Source of the DNA: Parcubacteria group bacterium GW2011_GWD2_42_14
GTDB lineage: Bacteria > Patescibacteriota > Minisyncoccia > Phycocordibacterales > UBA12088
Assembly: GCA_000998045.1 (NCBI GenBank)
Contig: LCCS01000018.1
Span: forward strand, 1-49,030
Reading direction: 5' to 3'
DNA length: 49,030 nucleotides
Part shown: positions 19,121 through 28,118 of the stretch, in pieces
Layout: each line of letters opens with the position of its first letter
Position numbering within the stretch: the first letter of the stretch is position 1
Made by a program: the position numbers and the translations under genes
The notes under the pieces: generated by a model
Seen by the model: the letters and a program-made list of their open reading frames with translations, nothing else
Told to the model about the DNA's origin: nothing
Database searches by the model: none

Positions 19121-19479
19121 CCGCATGCACACATGTCAGTGATTAAGACATTGTGTGCGTTGTGTCTGGCGCGCTAAACGCTAACGCTTACCAGACTGTG
19201 TATACTTACTCACCGCATCATGCTCTACGCACAATACGATGAATTTGCTTGCTTCTACGAGCACCACGCTCGCAGAATTCCCGCTTATTCGATTGTCAAT
19301 GTTCGGATTTTCTGCCATTCATCTTTCTTTCCTTCCCCGTTGCAACACTCTTTGAGTACTGTGACCGAGAAGCAAAAACCGCCTGTTGCGGTTGGTGGGT
19401 ACATGTACATGTAGAAGACCCAACTAACCGACTTGTTTGTTTGATACGCTTGTAAAAATCTCCATAGACAATGAAAGCT
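19121..19479 (-). other. 23S rRNA leader region
   Basis: About 350 nt between the promoter and mature 23S without a gene. Next to 23S it holds a hairpin (GCACACA...TGTGTGC, about 19127-19158) and the outer part of the 23S processing stem (CATGCGGTTATTAG with CTGATAATCGCATG at 15238-15251). Farther out there is a GTACATGTAC palindrome at about 19399-19410. No other signal recognised. Confidence 0.5.
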
Positions 19480-19507
19480 AGTATATACGTATACCGTTCT
19501 TTGTCAA
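19480..19507 (-). promoter_or_regulatory. Promoter of the 23S-tRNA-Pro-5S operon
   Basis: -35 TTGACA at 19502-19507, 16-nt spacer, -10 TATACT at 19480-19485 on the minus strand. The spacing and boxes match the 16S promoter at 3600-3627, suggesting matched control of the two separate rRNA units. Confidence 0.75.
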
Positions 19508-19643
19508 AAGAGGAAAAAGAAATCCAACACATTCTCATGGCTAAAGGCATTGACACCATATTTTTATGTGTTCTATTTTCGTTATATGTATACAAAGAAC
19601 CCCAGGTATGTTGCCCCTACAGTGGGCTTCTTGGCCCGATTCC

Positions 19644-20258
19644 TTACATTTTAAGGAGGCGATTAATAATTTCCTTGTGAGGAAAATCCATTATTTCACG
19701 AACAATTTTATCTCGAACACGACGACGATAATGATATTCCTCGGTAGGTACTATCATATAGCGTATATCTTGCCCGTATTCCGCCTCAAGTGAAGTGACC
19801 GCATTTTTAATATCAGACTCTATAAGCCGGTCTCCCACAATCAATATATCTATGACTCCCTCCCGCTCCCCTACGAGGAAACCAGAAAGGACCAGTAGCT
19901 TTATTGCCCCAGCTCGACGGAAACGTTTGCCAATCTCAGCATCTGACACAGACAGTGTTGTACGCATAAAGTGTGTAAGTGCTACAAGGTGTGGATACTT
20001 TTGGTTGAGTACCCAGCCGATAGTTTTTCTTTTTTTAGGAATTTTACTTCCAGGACGGAAAACTTCTTTAAAGAAAGTTTTTCTATTTACAATACTTGCT
20101 CGGGCGAGTGCGCTGAGTTCTTTTGATGCAGTTTCTGGCGTGACACGTGCTTTCTGTACCACAACATCCCTGTCAAACACTTCTTCAGGATTAAAAGTAA
20201 ATAACCGTATTACTTTAACGCGTGCCGGAGAACCAAAAAGTTTACTTAGATATTCCAT
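19644..20258 (-). CDS. Winged-helix regulator with nucleotidyltransferase-like domain
   Basis: 204 aa. The N-terminus (LSKLFGSPARVKVIRLFTFNPEEVFDRDVVVQKARVTPETASKELSALARASIV) is a winged helix of the ArsR/MarR kind. The C-terminal half (VLSGFLVGEREGVIDILIVGDRLIESDIKNAVTSLEAEYG, then YMIVPTEEYHYRRR) resembles a minimal nucleotidyltransferase fold in which GxFx...DILIVGD holds the acidic residues. This combination is common in Parcubacteria next to ribosomal genes; its target is unknown. Its start codon lies in a leader repeat shared with secD. Confidence 0.75.
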   Translation of the reverse strand: MEYLSKLFGSPARVKVIRLFTFNPEEVFDRDVVVQKARVTPETASKELSALARASIVNRKTFFKEVFRPGSKIPKKRKTIGWVLNQKYPHLVALTHFMRTTLSVSDAEIGKRFRRAGAIKLLVLSGFLVGEREGVIDILIVGDRLIESDIKNAVTSLEAEYGQDIRYMIVPTEEYHYRRRVRDKIVREIMDFPHKEIINRLLKM

Positions 20259-20310
20259 CCCGTTAGAGACAGGTCACAAAATGACCGTCGATTAAGTTAA
20301 TAATAGTTAT
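20256..20310 (-). repeat. Leader repeat copy 2
   Basis: The minus-strand 22 nt ending in the start codon of the wHTH gene are identical to those before secD. Upstream, GGTCATTTTGTGACC can form a small hairpin within GAC...GTC. A third, degenerate copy without a start codon lies at 22350-22390. Confidence 0.6.
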
Positions 20311-20431
20311 TTTTGTATTCTTCATAGTCTTCTTTTTTGTCCTAGTCCTATCCATTGGAAACTATTCTACAGCCCACCGTACCACTTGAACAGTTGACGA
20401 TTTCCTAGAAGGGGGTGGTCACATAAAATAC

Positions 20432-20464
20432 ACAAAAAACACCCGATTACGGGGTGTTTTTTGT
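20432..20464 (-). terminator. Terminator of the rplJ-rplL operon
   Basis: ACAAAAAACACCC and GGGTGTTTTTTGT form a 13-bp stem with a short loop; on the minus strand the 3' arm ends in a T-run. It lies about 90 nt after the rplL stop. Confidence 0.85.
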
Positions 20465-20556
20465 ATTTCTGCGTCGACTCTCCTCGCAGGCTTGCTCGGC
20501 GAGCGACCTGATTCGGAATTGTCGTTTTTGCGATGCAAAAACTCTGTTCCTCATTT

Positions 20557-21048
20557 CTATTTCAATTCAACTTTCCCTCCAGCTTCCTCTATTTTTTTCT
20601 TGAGTTCAGCAGCTTCGTCTTTAAGAACGTTTTCTTTCAAAACTGAAGGAACTCCATCAACGAGATCCTTTGCTTCTTTAAGTCCGAGTCCTAGTATTTC
20701 CTTAACTGCCTTAATGACAGCAATTTTTTGAGCACCGGCATCGGTAAGCTCAACAGTGAATGAAGATTTTTCTTCCTCATCGCTTCCTGCAACTGCACCT
20801 GGAGTAGCTATAGCGACAGCTGCTGCAGATACACCAAACTTCTTCTCAAGTATTTTGACAAGCTCGTTGAGTTCAAGAACACTCATATTTTCTACTTGCT
20901 CAACAAGTTTTTTAAACTTTTCAGGAACTTCTACTTCAGTAGTTTCCGTAGCAGGTGTTTCTGCTACTACAGGTGTAGCTTCAACCTTAGTCTCCTCCAC
21001 AGGAGCTTCTGTGGTTTCTGCAACCTTTTTTTCTTCTGTATCTGACAT
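20557..21048 (-). CDS. rplL: Ribosomal protein bL12
   Basis: 163 aa, longer than the usual ~120. The C-terminal domain is typical ([50 protein letters not shown]), and the dimerisation segment is [29 protein letters not shown]. The extra length is an N-terminal tail of ~40 residues made of Thr/Val/Glu/Pro repeats ([18 protein letters not shown]), probably unstructured. bL12 forms the ribosomal stalk with uL10 and recruits translation factors. TATAAT lies 10 nt before ATG, so it may have its own leaderless mRNA besides readthrough from rplJ. Confidence 0.95.
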   Translation of the reverse strand: MSDTEEKKVAETTEAPVEETKVEATPVVAETPATETTEVEVPEKFKKLVEQVENMSVLELNELVKILEKKFGVSAAAVAIATPGAVAGSDEEEKSSFTVELTDAGAQKIAVIKAVKEILGLGLKEAKDLVDGVPSVLKENVLKDEAAELKKKIEEAGGKVELK

Positions 21049-21154
21049 GATAATTACTATTATATAGTGATAATTATTGCAACGCGTGTTTAAGCGGTCG
21101 TGGCTTCTTTCTTCCTACATTATTTGCAAAGCAAATAATCGGACGAACATCAAG

Positions 21155-21649
21155 CTAGCTTGATGTTTTAGTCTCCGCAATCTTGCTTAGGCTTACAACA
21201 AAGCCTTGGATTGGTGAGTTGATGACATTTACGAACATTCCATACAACATATGCTGTGATGGGATAGATGCTATCTCCGTCATTTCTGACGCGTTCATAT
21301 ATCGTCCTTCAAAAATTCCTCCAAGAATAGCAACCTTGTCTTTTGTGCTTTTTACAAAGCCTTGCACCTCTCGCGCTGGTGCAACAAAGTCTTCTCCCCA
21401 TGCAAGCGCAAGCTCCCCTTCAAAGACAGGCATTTCGCCTTCATACTTTTTCTCTTCAAGCGCTCGCTTAATGAGGGACTTCTTGGCTACATAGTACTTG
21501 ACTCCGTTTTCACGAAAAGTGTTCCGCATGCTCTGTGTTTCGCCAACAGTAATACCTTTGGCATGCACAAAAACAACAGAACCCGCTTCTGCTAGTGCGC
21601 TTTGCACTTTCGTGAATACTTCTTCTTTTTTTTGTTTTGTAAGGGCCAT
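21155..21649 (-). CDS. rplJ: Ribosomal protein uL10
   Basis: 164 aa. Motifs: MALTKQKKEEVFTKVQSAL, SVVFVHAKGITVGETQSMRNTFRENGVKYYVAKKSLIKRAL, and the C-terminal stalk helix that binds bL12. It anchors the stalk on the 23S rRNA. The order rplJ-rplL is conserved. No Shine-Dalgarno is visible before ATG, and a copy of the TIR element ends about 20 nt upstream, between this gene and anything further up. Confidence 0.95.
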   Translation of the reverse strand: MALTKQKKEEVFTKVQSALAEAGSVVFVHAKGITVGETQSMRNTFRENGVKYYVAKKSLIKRALEEKKYEGEMPVFEGELALAWGEDFVAPAREVQGFVKSTKDKVAILGGIFEGRYMNASEMTEIASIPSQHMLYGMFVNVINSPIQGFVVSLSKIAETKTSS

Positions 21650-21670
21650 AATGATTTTAATTTGTGTGAT

Positions 21671-21793
21671 GGGACTTACGCAGATGGATGAAGTTCGAGG
21701 CGCCCAAGCAAAATTACTACGAAACGTATGAACAATACAATGAGGAGTATTTTGTGTAGCGCAACGAAGAAATTCGCCGTATGTGTAAGTACC
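21671..21793 (+). mobile_element. TIR element copy R1
   Basis: About 123 nt bounded by GGACTTACGCA and its diverged complement GTGTAAGTACC. The interior carries the family segment GAAGTTCGAGGCGCCCAAGC. It lies just upstream of rplJ. The most diverged of the five copies. Confidence 0.65.
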
Positions 21794-21798
21794 ATAAA

Positions 21799-21826
21799 AA
21801 CAAAAAGCCTAATTTGACAACTAGGC
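21799..21826 (-). terminator. Terminator upstream of the rplJ operon
   Basis: The minus strand reads GCCTAGTTGTCAAATTAGGC followed by TTTTTGTTTTT, a hairpin with U-run. It would end transcripts from the small membrane-protein gene at 22088-22231. Confidence 0.65.
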
Positions 21827-22087
21827 ACCGAATCCATCTCGCTATCGACCTTGTCCGAGATATGAGTTAAAACCTAAGTTGGCTTAAACAAAAGCAAAGC
21901 CTTTGTTCGCCCAACCATTTGCATTGCAAGCAAATAGTTTAGGGGCTTTTACCTGTTCTAATCAATATTTGAATTGCACTATTGATTAAAACAGAACCAA
22001 CCGTCTTCGGTGCTATGGGCGTATAGTATAGGAAAATGAAAACATCCGCAAGTCCATACTTACAAACCCTTTGTCAGATTATTAGAC

Positions 22088-22231
22088 TTAATTCCCCGAA
22101 GGAACAATGGCGGAAATGGTGTTATTCGCATCAAGATTGGTCACAACTGCTGTGAACATAAAGGAAAGAAACAGAATGGTTAAGAATCCAAACAACAGTC
22201 GAAAGAAATTTTTTGTAAACAAGTTTTTCAT
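22088..22231 (-). CDS. Small single-pass membrane protein
   Basis: 47 aa starting MKNLFTKNFFRLLFGFLTILFLSFMFTAVV, a basic end followed by one hydrophobic helix, then a short polar tail ending NTISAIVPSGN. It could be an anchored peptide or carry a signal peptide. TATTCT lies 6 nt before ATG, the leaderless pattern of neighbouring genes. Degenerate copies of its start region lie upstream at 22300-22350 and 22430-22490. Function unknown; it may be spurious. Confidence 0.45.
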   Translation of the reverse strand: MKNLFTKNFFRLLFGFLTILFLSFMFTAVVTNLDANNTISAIVPSGN

Positions 22232-22495
22232 AGTATTAGAATACCTCAAAAGTCCTTTGAAGGTAATAGTCACTGGAAGGTGCAGAAATGAAGGGACCAG
22301 GTCATTTTCTAAAAGTCGAAAGAAATTTTTCGTACAAGTTTTTCAACTCAGTTAGAGTCAGTTCACAAAGTAACCGTCGATTATGTTGTTTCATTTTTCA
22401 TATCATGTATCTGTCTCGCATTCCAAACTTTTTGTCAATAACGGGTTCAAAGTCTTAGCATACCCTAAATCCTTTGAAGGTGTACTCGCTGACTC
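22188..22495 (-). repeat. Degenerate tandem copies of a gene start region
   Basis: The segment GTCGAAAGAAATTTTT...CAAGTTTTTCA occurs at 22197-22230 and again at 22315-22345, and TCCTTTGAAGGT with its neighbours occurs at about 22252-22263 and 22470-22481. These look like two decayed duplicates of the promoter and first codons of the small membrane gene. The third leader-repeat copy (22350-22390) lies among them. No other gene is seen between 22232 and 22649. Confidence 0.55.
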
Positions 22496-22584
22496 CACAG
22501 ACTAAGTATGTGGACAAGTCCTGTGGATATCATGAGGAAAACAGTTTTCCCTCTGGGGCCAAACTACAAATCACAACTAATGTA

Positions 22585-22620
22585 TATATGCTTATTCTGC
22601 GACCGTAGAATAAGCATATA
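22585..22620. repeat. Palindrome copy 1 (TTAAGCATA family)
   Basis: A 36-nt inverted repeat with arms TATATGCTTATTCT and its complement around a short GC-rich GACC centre. It lies 30 nt after the stop of the PaaX/Cas2-like gene. Compared with copy 2, both arms changed together (TTATTCT/AGAATAA), so pairing is preserved. Confidence 0.7.
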
Positions 22621-22649
22621 CCGAAAATACATACAAAATTTTAAGTTTG

Positions 22650-23297
22650 TTAGGCCCCTGGAAGCTGAAAATATTCTCGGAGCCATTCATCCCCTTCTAT
22701 AGCATCAGCTATAATATACACCGCTCTTCTACCGAGCTTGAGATTAAATTTGAGCAAGGCAACAATTTCATCACAACGAAAAGGATACACCCACACACTA
22801 TCTTGTAATTTTACAAAACCTGTTTGTACCAGAACATCACGTAAAGCGTTACGTTTCTTATTTTCAATCTCAGGTATATCATAAATAACAATACGCCACT
22901 TCTTATCCCAAGACTTTTCCGAATTTGAGAGTGTGAAAGCTTGGGATTGTAAGACAAGTGACTCAAGTCTATTCTCTCCGACTGAAGTAATGTAGTACTT
23001 ATTATTACTTTTTTTGATATACCCCTTACGGATAAGTCTCCCGATGGCATTTTTTACAGACTGTTTTTGACTCAATGGTCGTACATCCGGAAGCACTTTT
23101 TGTAATACACTTATTGCGTTAGGAGCCACCACTACTGCAGCAAGGAAGCCTGCAAGTGACAAGCTTCCCAGTATTGCTGTTTCAATTCTTTTCCTTTTAG
23201 TTTGAACTCGCACTAGCTCCTCAATGTCTCGTAGAGTTTTTTTACCTTCCACATCTTTGAAAAGTGAGCCAGTTTCTTTTAGGTTTTCAACCTGCAT
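22650..23297 (-). CDS. PaaX/Cas2-like winged-helix regulator
   Basis: 215 aa. The N-terminus has one hydrophobic segment (AILGSLSLAGFLAAVVVAPN), then a winged helix (KQSVKNAIGRLIRKGYIKKSNNKYYITSVGENRLE), then a C-terminal ferredoxin-like domain beginning KKWRIVIYDIPEIENKKRNALRDVLVQTGFVKLQDSVWVYPF, the motif shared by Cas2 and PaaX repressors. The aspartate of the Cas2 active site (YDIPE) is kept. No CRISPR array or other cas gene is present, so a transcriptional role is more likely. TATACT lies 7 nt before ATG. Palindromes at 22585, 23371 and 23638 are candidate binding sites. Confidence 0.8.
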   Translation of the reverse strand: MQVENLKETGSLFKDVEGKKTLRDIEELVRVQTKRKRIETAILGSLSLAGFLAAVVVAPNAISVLQKVLPDVRPLSQKQSVKNAIGRLIRKGYIKKSNNKYYITSVGENRLESLVLQSQAFTLSNSEKSWDKKWRIVIYDIPEIENKKRNALRDVLVQTGFVKLQDSVWVYPFRCDEIVALLKFNLKLGRRAVYIIADAIEGDEWLREYFQLPGA

Positions 23298-23370
23298 TAA
23301 TATTAGTATATGCTAACTATTCATATTTTAAGATTGTGTATATGTATATATTGTTTAATTGATTCACACT

Positions 23371-23402
23371 TATGCTTAATTTACGGTCGTAGATTAAGCA
23401 TA
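23371..23402. repeat. Palindrome copy 2 (TTAAGCATA family)
   Basis: Arms TATGCTTAATTTAC and GTAGATTAAGCATA (14 bp with one G-U) around GGTC. It lies about 60-75 nt upstream of the promoter of the PaaX/Cas2-like gene. Confidence 0.7.
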
Positions 23403-23508
23403 AATAGTGTAAGAGATTAGGTACGACCTAGTTTATCTACGACCTAGTTTATCAAAGTACCAGTACCTTCATTTTCTGCGGGATACTACATATTCATCAG
23501 GTACGCCA

Positions 23509-23533
23509 AACCCCCCACTGTAAGTGGGGGGTT
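23509..23533. terminator. Hairpin of the first palindrome-terminator module
   Basis: AACCCCCCACT/AGTGGGGGGTT stem with a GTA loop, followed on the plus strand by GCTTTATCTT. Its flanks (AGGTACG upstream) match the hairpin at 23726-23756. Confidence 0.6.
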
Positions 23534-23637
23534 GCTTTATCTTCCGTAACTCCGAAGAGTGTAGGAGGGTTTTCTCCGAAGAGAAACTAGTTAGAGTTTT
23601 GTTCTGAATTGCAATTTTACAAATAAGTTTAACAACT

Positions 23638-23669
23638 TATGCTTAACGCACGGTCGGAAATTAAGCATA
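23638..23669. repeat. Palindrome copy 3 (TTAAGCATA family)
   Basis: Arms TATGCTTAA and TTAAGCATA are intact but the inner positions mismatch around CGGTCG. It begins the second of two similar modules of palindrome, A/T-rich spacer, TTAGGTACG-like segment and GC-rich hairpin. Confidence 0.6.
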
Positions 23670-23725
23670 GGTTTGTATGGAATATTTGTATAGTTATTAG
23701 TTTGTATAGTTATTAGGTAGGTACG

Positions 23726-23756
23726 ACAAAACCCCCACTGGAAGTGGGGGTTTTGT
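23726..23756. terminator. Terminator of the surface-protein gene
   Basis: ACAAAACCCCCACT/AGTGGGGGTTTTGT, a 14-bp stem with T-runs on both strands. It lies 40 nt past the stop of the surface protein on the minus strand. Confidence 0.8.
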
Positions 23757-23796
23757 GTAGCTAAGATTTGATTCTTAATCTACTACAGACAAGCTA

Positions 23797-25882
23797 TTAG
23801 GCTTGGATGTAGATAGGATCAGTTTCGAAATCAGCAACAGGAGCGACTGTGTGAGCAGTCTGGTCTAGAGGTGCAGACTCGAGAGCTCCATAGTCAACAC
23901 TTTGAAGTCGAGCGGTGTAGTTTCCTGCAGCGCCTGGCTGAATTGTGATTGTCAATGTTACTGTCTCAGTTTGTCCCTCATCAATGCGGTATGCATTGTT
24001 GTTCTTTGTTGCTGTAGATGAGATAGCTATAGAGTGACTTGTAGTAGCAGTATCAACTCCAGCAAGCAGTATATCAACGTCGTATGCTGCAGTGTTGGTA
24101 GCTGATAGGTAGTATGTCTCCTCAAAGGCAGTCACATCAAACTTGATGATGAACTCTCCAAGATTGTTGACCTCAGTACCAGCATCCTTCGTATCTGCAT
24201 CTGTAGATACGATTTCAGCGTAGATACCTGCAGTCATAAGTTGATGAAGTTCACCGTTTGCAGTTCCTCCAAGATCTGCAGCAAGGTCGTCACCGTTTAC
24301 ATCATCAACAAGCCAACCGTCAACAGCATTAGAGTTCACATCGAACTCAACTGTTGCACCCTCATCGAAGTTTGTACCTCGCTCGTTGAATTTAACAAGG
24401 ACTTCGATTGATACCTCTTCGTCTTCATCAAGTGTGTACTCATCATTATCCTCTTCAAGGTCGAATACAATGTATCCGCTCTCGTCAGGATCAGTATCAG
24501 CAGCACCTGTAGCAGTCTCTGCATAGTACCAATCTGTGAATCGGTTTCCGTCAATCTCTATCGCGACGTCGTTGATCACGTCAATAAGATCCTCGTCAGA
24601 AGTAGTGGCGAAGATAACAATCTTGTTGATTGTAGTCTCTCCCTCTTCTGATTCGTAATCCATGACGAGAGTAGCAACCTCTTCACTTGTGCTGTTTGCC
24701 TCAACCTTGATGATTGAAGAACTTGGGTTAGCAGAAGCGGTTGTGATGTTGCCCTCGGTGTCGCCACCAGCAATCTCAACATCAAACGTTCCTTCGTTAG
24801 TAGCATCTGCAACAAGGTTAGCATCACCAATGTACTGGTCTAGACCAGCGCCATCGATAGTGCGAACTCCCTGAGCAGGAACCCATACTGACCATACCAT
24901 TTCTCCAGCAGTGTCGATCTTTCCGTCATCAATACTGCCAGTTGATACCGCAACGATAAACTCAGCTTTTTCGCCTTCGTTTATCACTGCATCAAGTCCT
25001 GAGAATCGCATACTAAATGCATTACCAGTCTCATTACCCCAAGCATCCTCATCGTCTGCAGTCTCCTCAGCAATCATTTCACCATCGTGCCAAAGTGATA
25101 CAGTTTCAAATACATCCCAAGGGTCTAGCTCAGTTCCTGTACCTGTCATTTCGAAGCGAACGTCAACACGGTTTACTTCCGCATCAGCATCCTTAACGTC
25201 AAACTCAAATCCATATACTTCAGTATCCTCTGTGTTTTCTTCTACATCTACGCTTGAAGGAGAAGAAAGTTTGTCGAAGTCCTCAAGTGAAGCTTCTCCA
25301 CCTGAAAGGTCATTGTCTTCATCAGTGTCTGTGTCTGTGTCATCATCTCCTGGTTCGGTAGGAATTGTAGGTTCGGTAGGAGTTGTAGCTGAACAAAGAG
25401 CGTTTGCCTTTGCTCGAGTAGAAGCTCCGAAGAATCCAGTACCAGTTGTAAGTCCAAGTGGTGCAAGAATCTCACCTGCGAATGCGTTTTGCATTGCTGT
25501 TACAGCTCCAGCTGTAGCTGGACCGTAGTACATGGTCTCCATTCCTGGAGAACCAGCAGAACCTCCTGTAGCTACTGTGAAACCACGAGCGTTAAGAAGC
25601 TGTTGTAGCTCTTTAACATCTGCGCCTGTGTCACCTACTTTAAGGTTTCGGCTAAATGTACCAGTACATACTACTGAACCAGCTGGTGCTCCAGGTGTGG
25701 TAGGTGCAGTAGTGTCTTCTTCACCACTAAGAACTGTTCGAGCCTCGTCAGCTTTGTCAGCTGGGATGACTTCGAGAGCAATGAAGAGCTCTACGAGCTC
25801 TGCAAGTGTGAGAGCGTGAGCTACCAGCAATCATTGCTAGACCGACTACGCCGGCTGCAATTTTATTGATCGATATTTCCAT
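23797..25882 (-). CDS. Large secreted surface protein with peptidoglycan-binding domain, frameshifted start
   Basis: About 690 aa. The signal peptide begins at 25882 (MEISINKIAAGVVGLAMIA), but the rest is in another frame from about 25824; dropping one G at 25824/25825 restores VAHALTLAELVELFIAL. Then follow a Thr/Pro linker, a PG_binding_1-type domain (LKVGDTGADVKELQQLLNARGF, YGPATAGAVTAMQ), an Asp/Glu/Thr-rich linker, and several beta-rich repeats rich in Asp and Glu to residue ~690. It probably coats the cell like an S-layer or stalk protein. Low-GC-biased codons and a long structured leader suggest high expression. Confidence 0.8.
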
Positions 25883-26160
25883 AATGTTAATTAATTATCT
25901 TACCTTTCGGGTGCTTTAGCTTTTAAATATCCTAGAGCCTTGTTGTGACTCTAGGGCTTGTAAGCCCTATTCGGAAAGATTGTCTTGGAGAACGTTTAAA
26001 GGGTTTTGACACCCCGTTCTTCCAAGACGAACCGTTAATAATCTGACCCCTCTACCCGCCCATGCATCCCTAGATATCTTTCAATATCTTTCGGTATACA
26101 TTTCGCGGGCGAGTTTCTCACTCATCGTAGCGAGGCTACTTTGAGTAAGAGCGAAGGCCC
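25883..26160 (-). other. Structured 5' leader of the surface-protein gene
   Basis: On the minus strand this holds a long hairpin (GTCTTGGAAGAACG/CGTTCTCCAAGAC, about 25982-26035), then GGGCTTACAAGCCC and CTAGAG...CTCTAG hairpins, then an A/T-rich stretch before ATG. Candidate -10 boxes (TATAGT, twice) lie at about 26160-26180. Such leaders often stabilise abundant surface-protein mRNAs. No Shine-Dalgarno is seen near 25882. Confidence 0.5.
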
Positions 26161-26274
26161 TGACTATACCAACTATACTAATTTTTCATACGTAGGTAGC
26201 TCGACCAGCCACGTACGAAAAGTTGGTGACAAGAATGTTAGTCTGCGTGATCTGTTGGTTCGTGCGATCCATTG

Positions 26275-26398
26275 TAGGACTTACGCAAACGACGCATTTC
26301 TTCGTTGCCCGTCACAAAATGTCTCTCGTAGTATTTTTCATACAACTCGTTCCATTTTGTTTGGGCGCCTCGAACTGCATCCGTTTGCGTGAGTCCTA
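26275..26398 (-). mobile_element. TIR element copy R2
   Basis: 124 nt with ends TAGGACTTACGCAAACG and CGTTTGCGTGAGTCCTA. Read on the minus strand it is open through its whole length (begins IGLTQTDAVRGAQ, ends RRLRKSY). It lies about 390 nt upstream of the surface-protein start. Confidence 0.75.
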
Positions 26399-26847
26399 TC
26401 GGGACAAGGTTTGTCTGAAGTACATAGGCTACATTTTTTTATAGCTATGCGTTTATTTTTTCGTCCGTATTCAGTTGTCAAAAAACGATCAGTTTCCCGT
26501 ACAATAAGTAGTTACTATTCTTCCATTCTATCGAATCGTCTTTCTGCTCACAGTACTACCATTATAATAAACGACAGCGCTTGTGCTTGCCGTTTTGGGT
26601 TCAGGTGTAATTATAGGGTTAAAATAGCTAAAAAAGCAATGAAATATGTGGATAAACCGTCATATCTCATAGTGCGTCAAGAAAACTATTTTTAACACTA
26701 CTCCCAACTCGTTCATATATCCATGTTGCATATCACTATATACAACTAAACATACGAATTTCCTACCTATTACGACGAGATGCTCGTAGAAAACTTACCC
26801 TATATAGATAGAGTCAACATCGAAATGGGGCGTTTGTCAACACACGA
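26399..26847. other. Gene-free interval
   Basis: A/T-rich sequence between the TIR element and the heptad-repeat cluster. Short plus-strand frames (for example 26411-26695) have no recognisable protein features, so none is called. No RNA or regulatory element recognised. Confidence 0.4.
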
Positions 26848-27178
26848 AGTTGGAAGTTAAAAGTTATAAAGTTGAAAGTACGAAAGACAGTATACGATAC
26901 GAAGGTATATATGAAGGTAAATATATTGAATGTAGAAAACGGAGTTAAATGTTAAAAGTTATAAAGTTGAAGTTACGGAAACAGGTGTGGATTGCTGCGC
27001 CTGCGGGCGTAACTAGTTGAATGTTGAAAGTTATAAAATTGAAAGTAAAAAGCAAGAAAAATAGAGGTTAAAAAAGCGAGTTACAAGAAATGGATCGCTT
27101 CGTTGCGACTCGCGATGACGGACGGTAGAGTTCGTCACTTTCTACTTTATGAACTTTACGAACTTTTAACTTTTCACT
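26848..27178. repeat. Heptad-repeat cluster downstream of the 277-aa gene
   Basis: Several runs of AAGTTGAAAGTTATAAAGTT-like sequence at about 26848-26880, 26940-26977 and 27014-27052, and an inverted run (ACTTTATGAACTTTACG) at 27139-27178 touching the stop of the wHTH gene. The direct and inverted runs could fold into long A/T hairpins. Confidence 0.75.
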
Positions 27179-28010
27179 ACGCGAGGCTGTACGTACTCCA
27201 GCGACGTTCCCCTTCCTTCACAAGGACACCTTGTTTTACCAGCGCCAACAATTCTCTCTGGATTGTCTTTTCACTACAGTCCTTGATGACGTTTGAGACG
27301 TCTCTTACTGTAATCTTATCCTTCTTTTGTACAAGACCAAGAATAGTTGCGCGCCTGTCCTTTTGTACTTCTTGCACACGTTCCTTATATTGCACTCGTC
27401 CACTTGGAAGAGAAATCATAGTGTCCTTTACTGTCTGCTGTGTATAAGAGTCACTACGTGCATCGTGCAAAGACATACTTTGTGAATGCATGTCCTTAGC
27501 ATGTCTCTCAAAAGACTCTGACCTTGTAGGGCGTGGTTCTGTATCAAATAATTCTCTCGGCACATTTCCCCCGAACAATGACTCCTCCACAAATCGCCGT
27601 CCCGACTGCCAATCAATAGCTTCTATAAGTTCTGAAAGTGATGTAATCTCATCGGAAAGTGTATCCGTATTCATGCGTGACAGTAATCCTCCACGCGCTC
27701 CTGTGTCGAGTAGCACAACAAGTTCCAATAGGTGCATTAAAAATGTTTCGCGTTTTTGTGTGGAATGTGCTGTTTGGGTAACGTCTTTAAGAAGTCCTAT
27801 ACCTGACTTTTTAAGTTCTATTTTTAGTTCTTCATTTTCATCAAGAACATCTGCGAGTAGAAAAGACACTGTCGCAATCCGAGATGTTTTTTCAACAATG
27901 TATGACAGGGCTTTGATGTCCTTTTCACTTAAACTACGACTTGCACTGCATAGTTTATTTATTCTTTCTGTGGCCTTTAGAATGTCTGTGTTGTTTGTCT
28001 TTGACTCCAT
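27177..28010 (-). CDS. Winged-helix protein of unknown role
   Basis: 277 aa. Residues 1-130 are helical (ILKATERINKLCSASRSLSEKDIKALSYIVEKTSRIATV, FLMHLLELVVLLDTGARGGLLSR), the middle is polar, and the last ~65 residues form a DeoR-like winged helix (RRATILGLVQKKDKITVRDVSNVIKDCSEKTIQRELLALVKQGVLVKEG). Proteins of this design occur in many Parcubacteria; the regulated genes are unknown. No catalytic motif. It stands alone between two heptad-repeat clusters. Confidence 0.7.
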   Translation of the reverse strand: MESKTNNTDILKATERINKLCSASRSLSEKDIKALSYIVEKTSRIATVSFLLADVLDENEELKIELKKSGIGLLKDVTQTAHSTQKRETFLMHLLELVVLLDTGARGGLLSRMNTDTLSDEITSLSELIEAIDWQSGRRFVEESLFGGNVPRELFDTEPRPTRSESFERHAKDMHSQSMSLHDARSDSYTQQTVKDTMISLPSGRVQYKERVQEVQKDRRATILGLVQKKDKITVRDVSNVIKDCSEKTIQRELLALVKQGVLVKEGERRWSTYSLA

Positions 28011-28118
28011 GTCCTATGTGTCTTATATATTCTCTATCCTGTCGTTGACCTATACATGTCCCCAAGCTTCAGTCCTTAGGATTATAGCTTACCGACACGT
28101 GTCCGCAAGGGGGAGGTA

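Noticed and set aside
22585-23756. Possible CRISPR array near the Cas2-like gene
   Set aside because: The repeats are palindromes of unequal spacing with only two or three copies, and no other cas genes are present.
24910-25820. Long plus-strand frames (up to 205 codons) opposite the surface-protein gene
   Set aside because: They are antisense shadows of an Asp/Glu/Thr-rich coding region, low-complexity Ser/Val-rich and without start signals.
26411-26695. Plus-strand frame of 94 codons in the intergenic region
   Set aside because: Composition is not protein-like, no promoter or ribosome site fits, and it starts near a TIR element.
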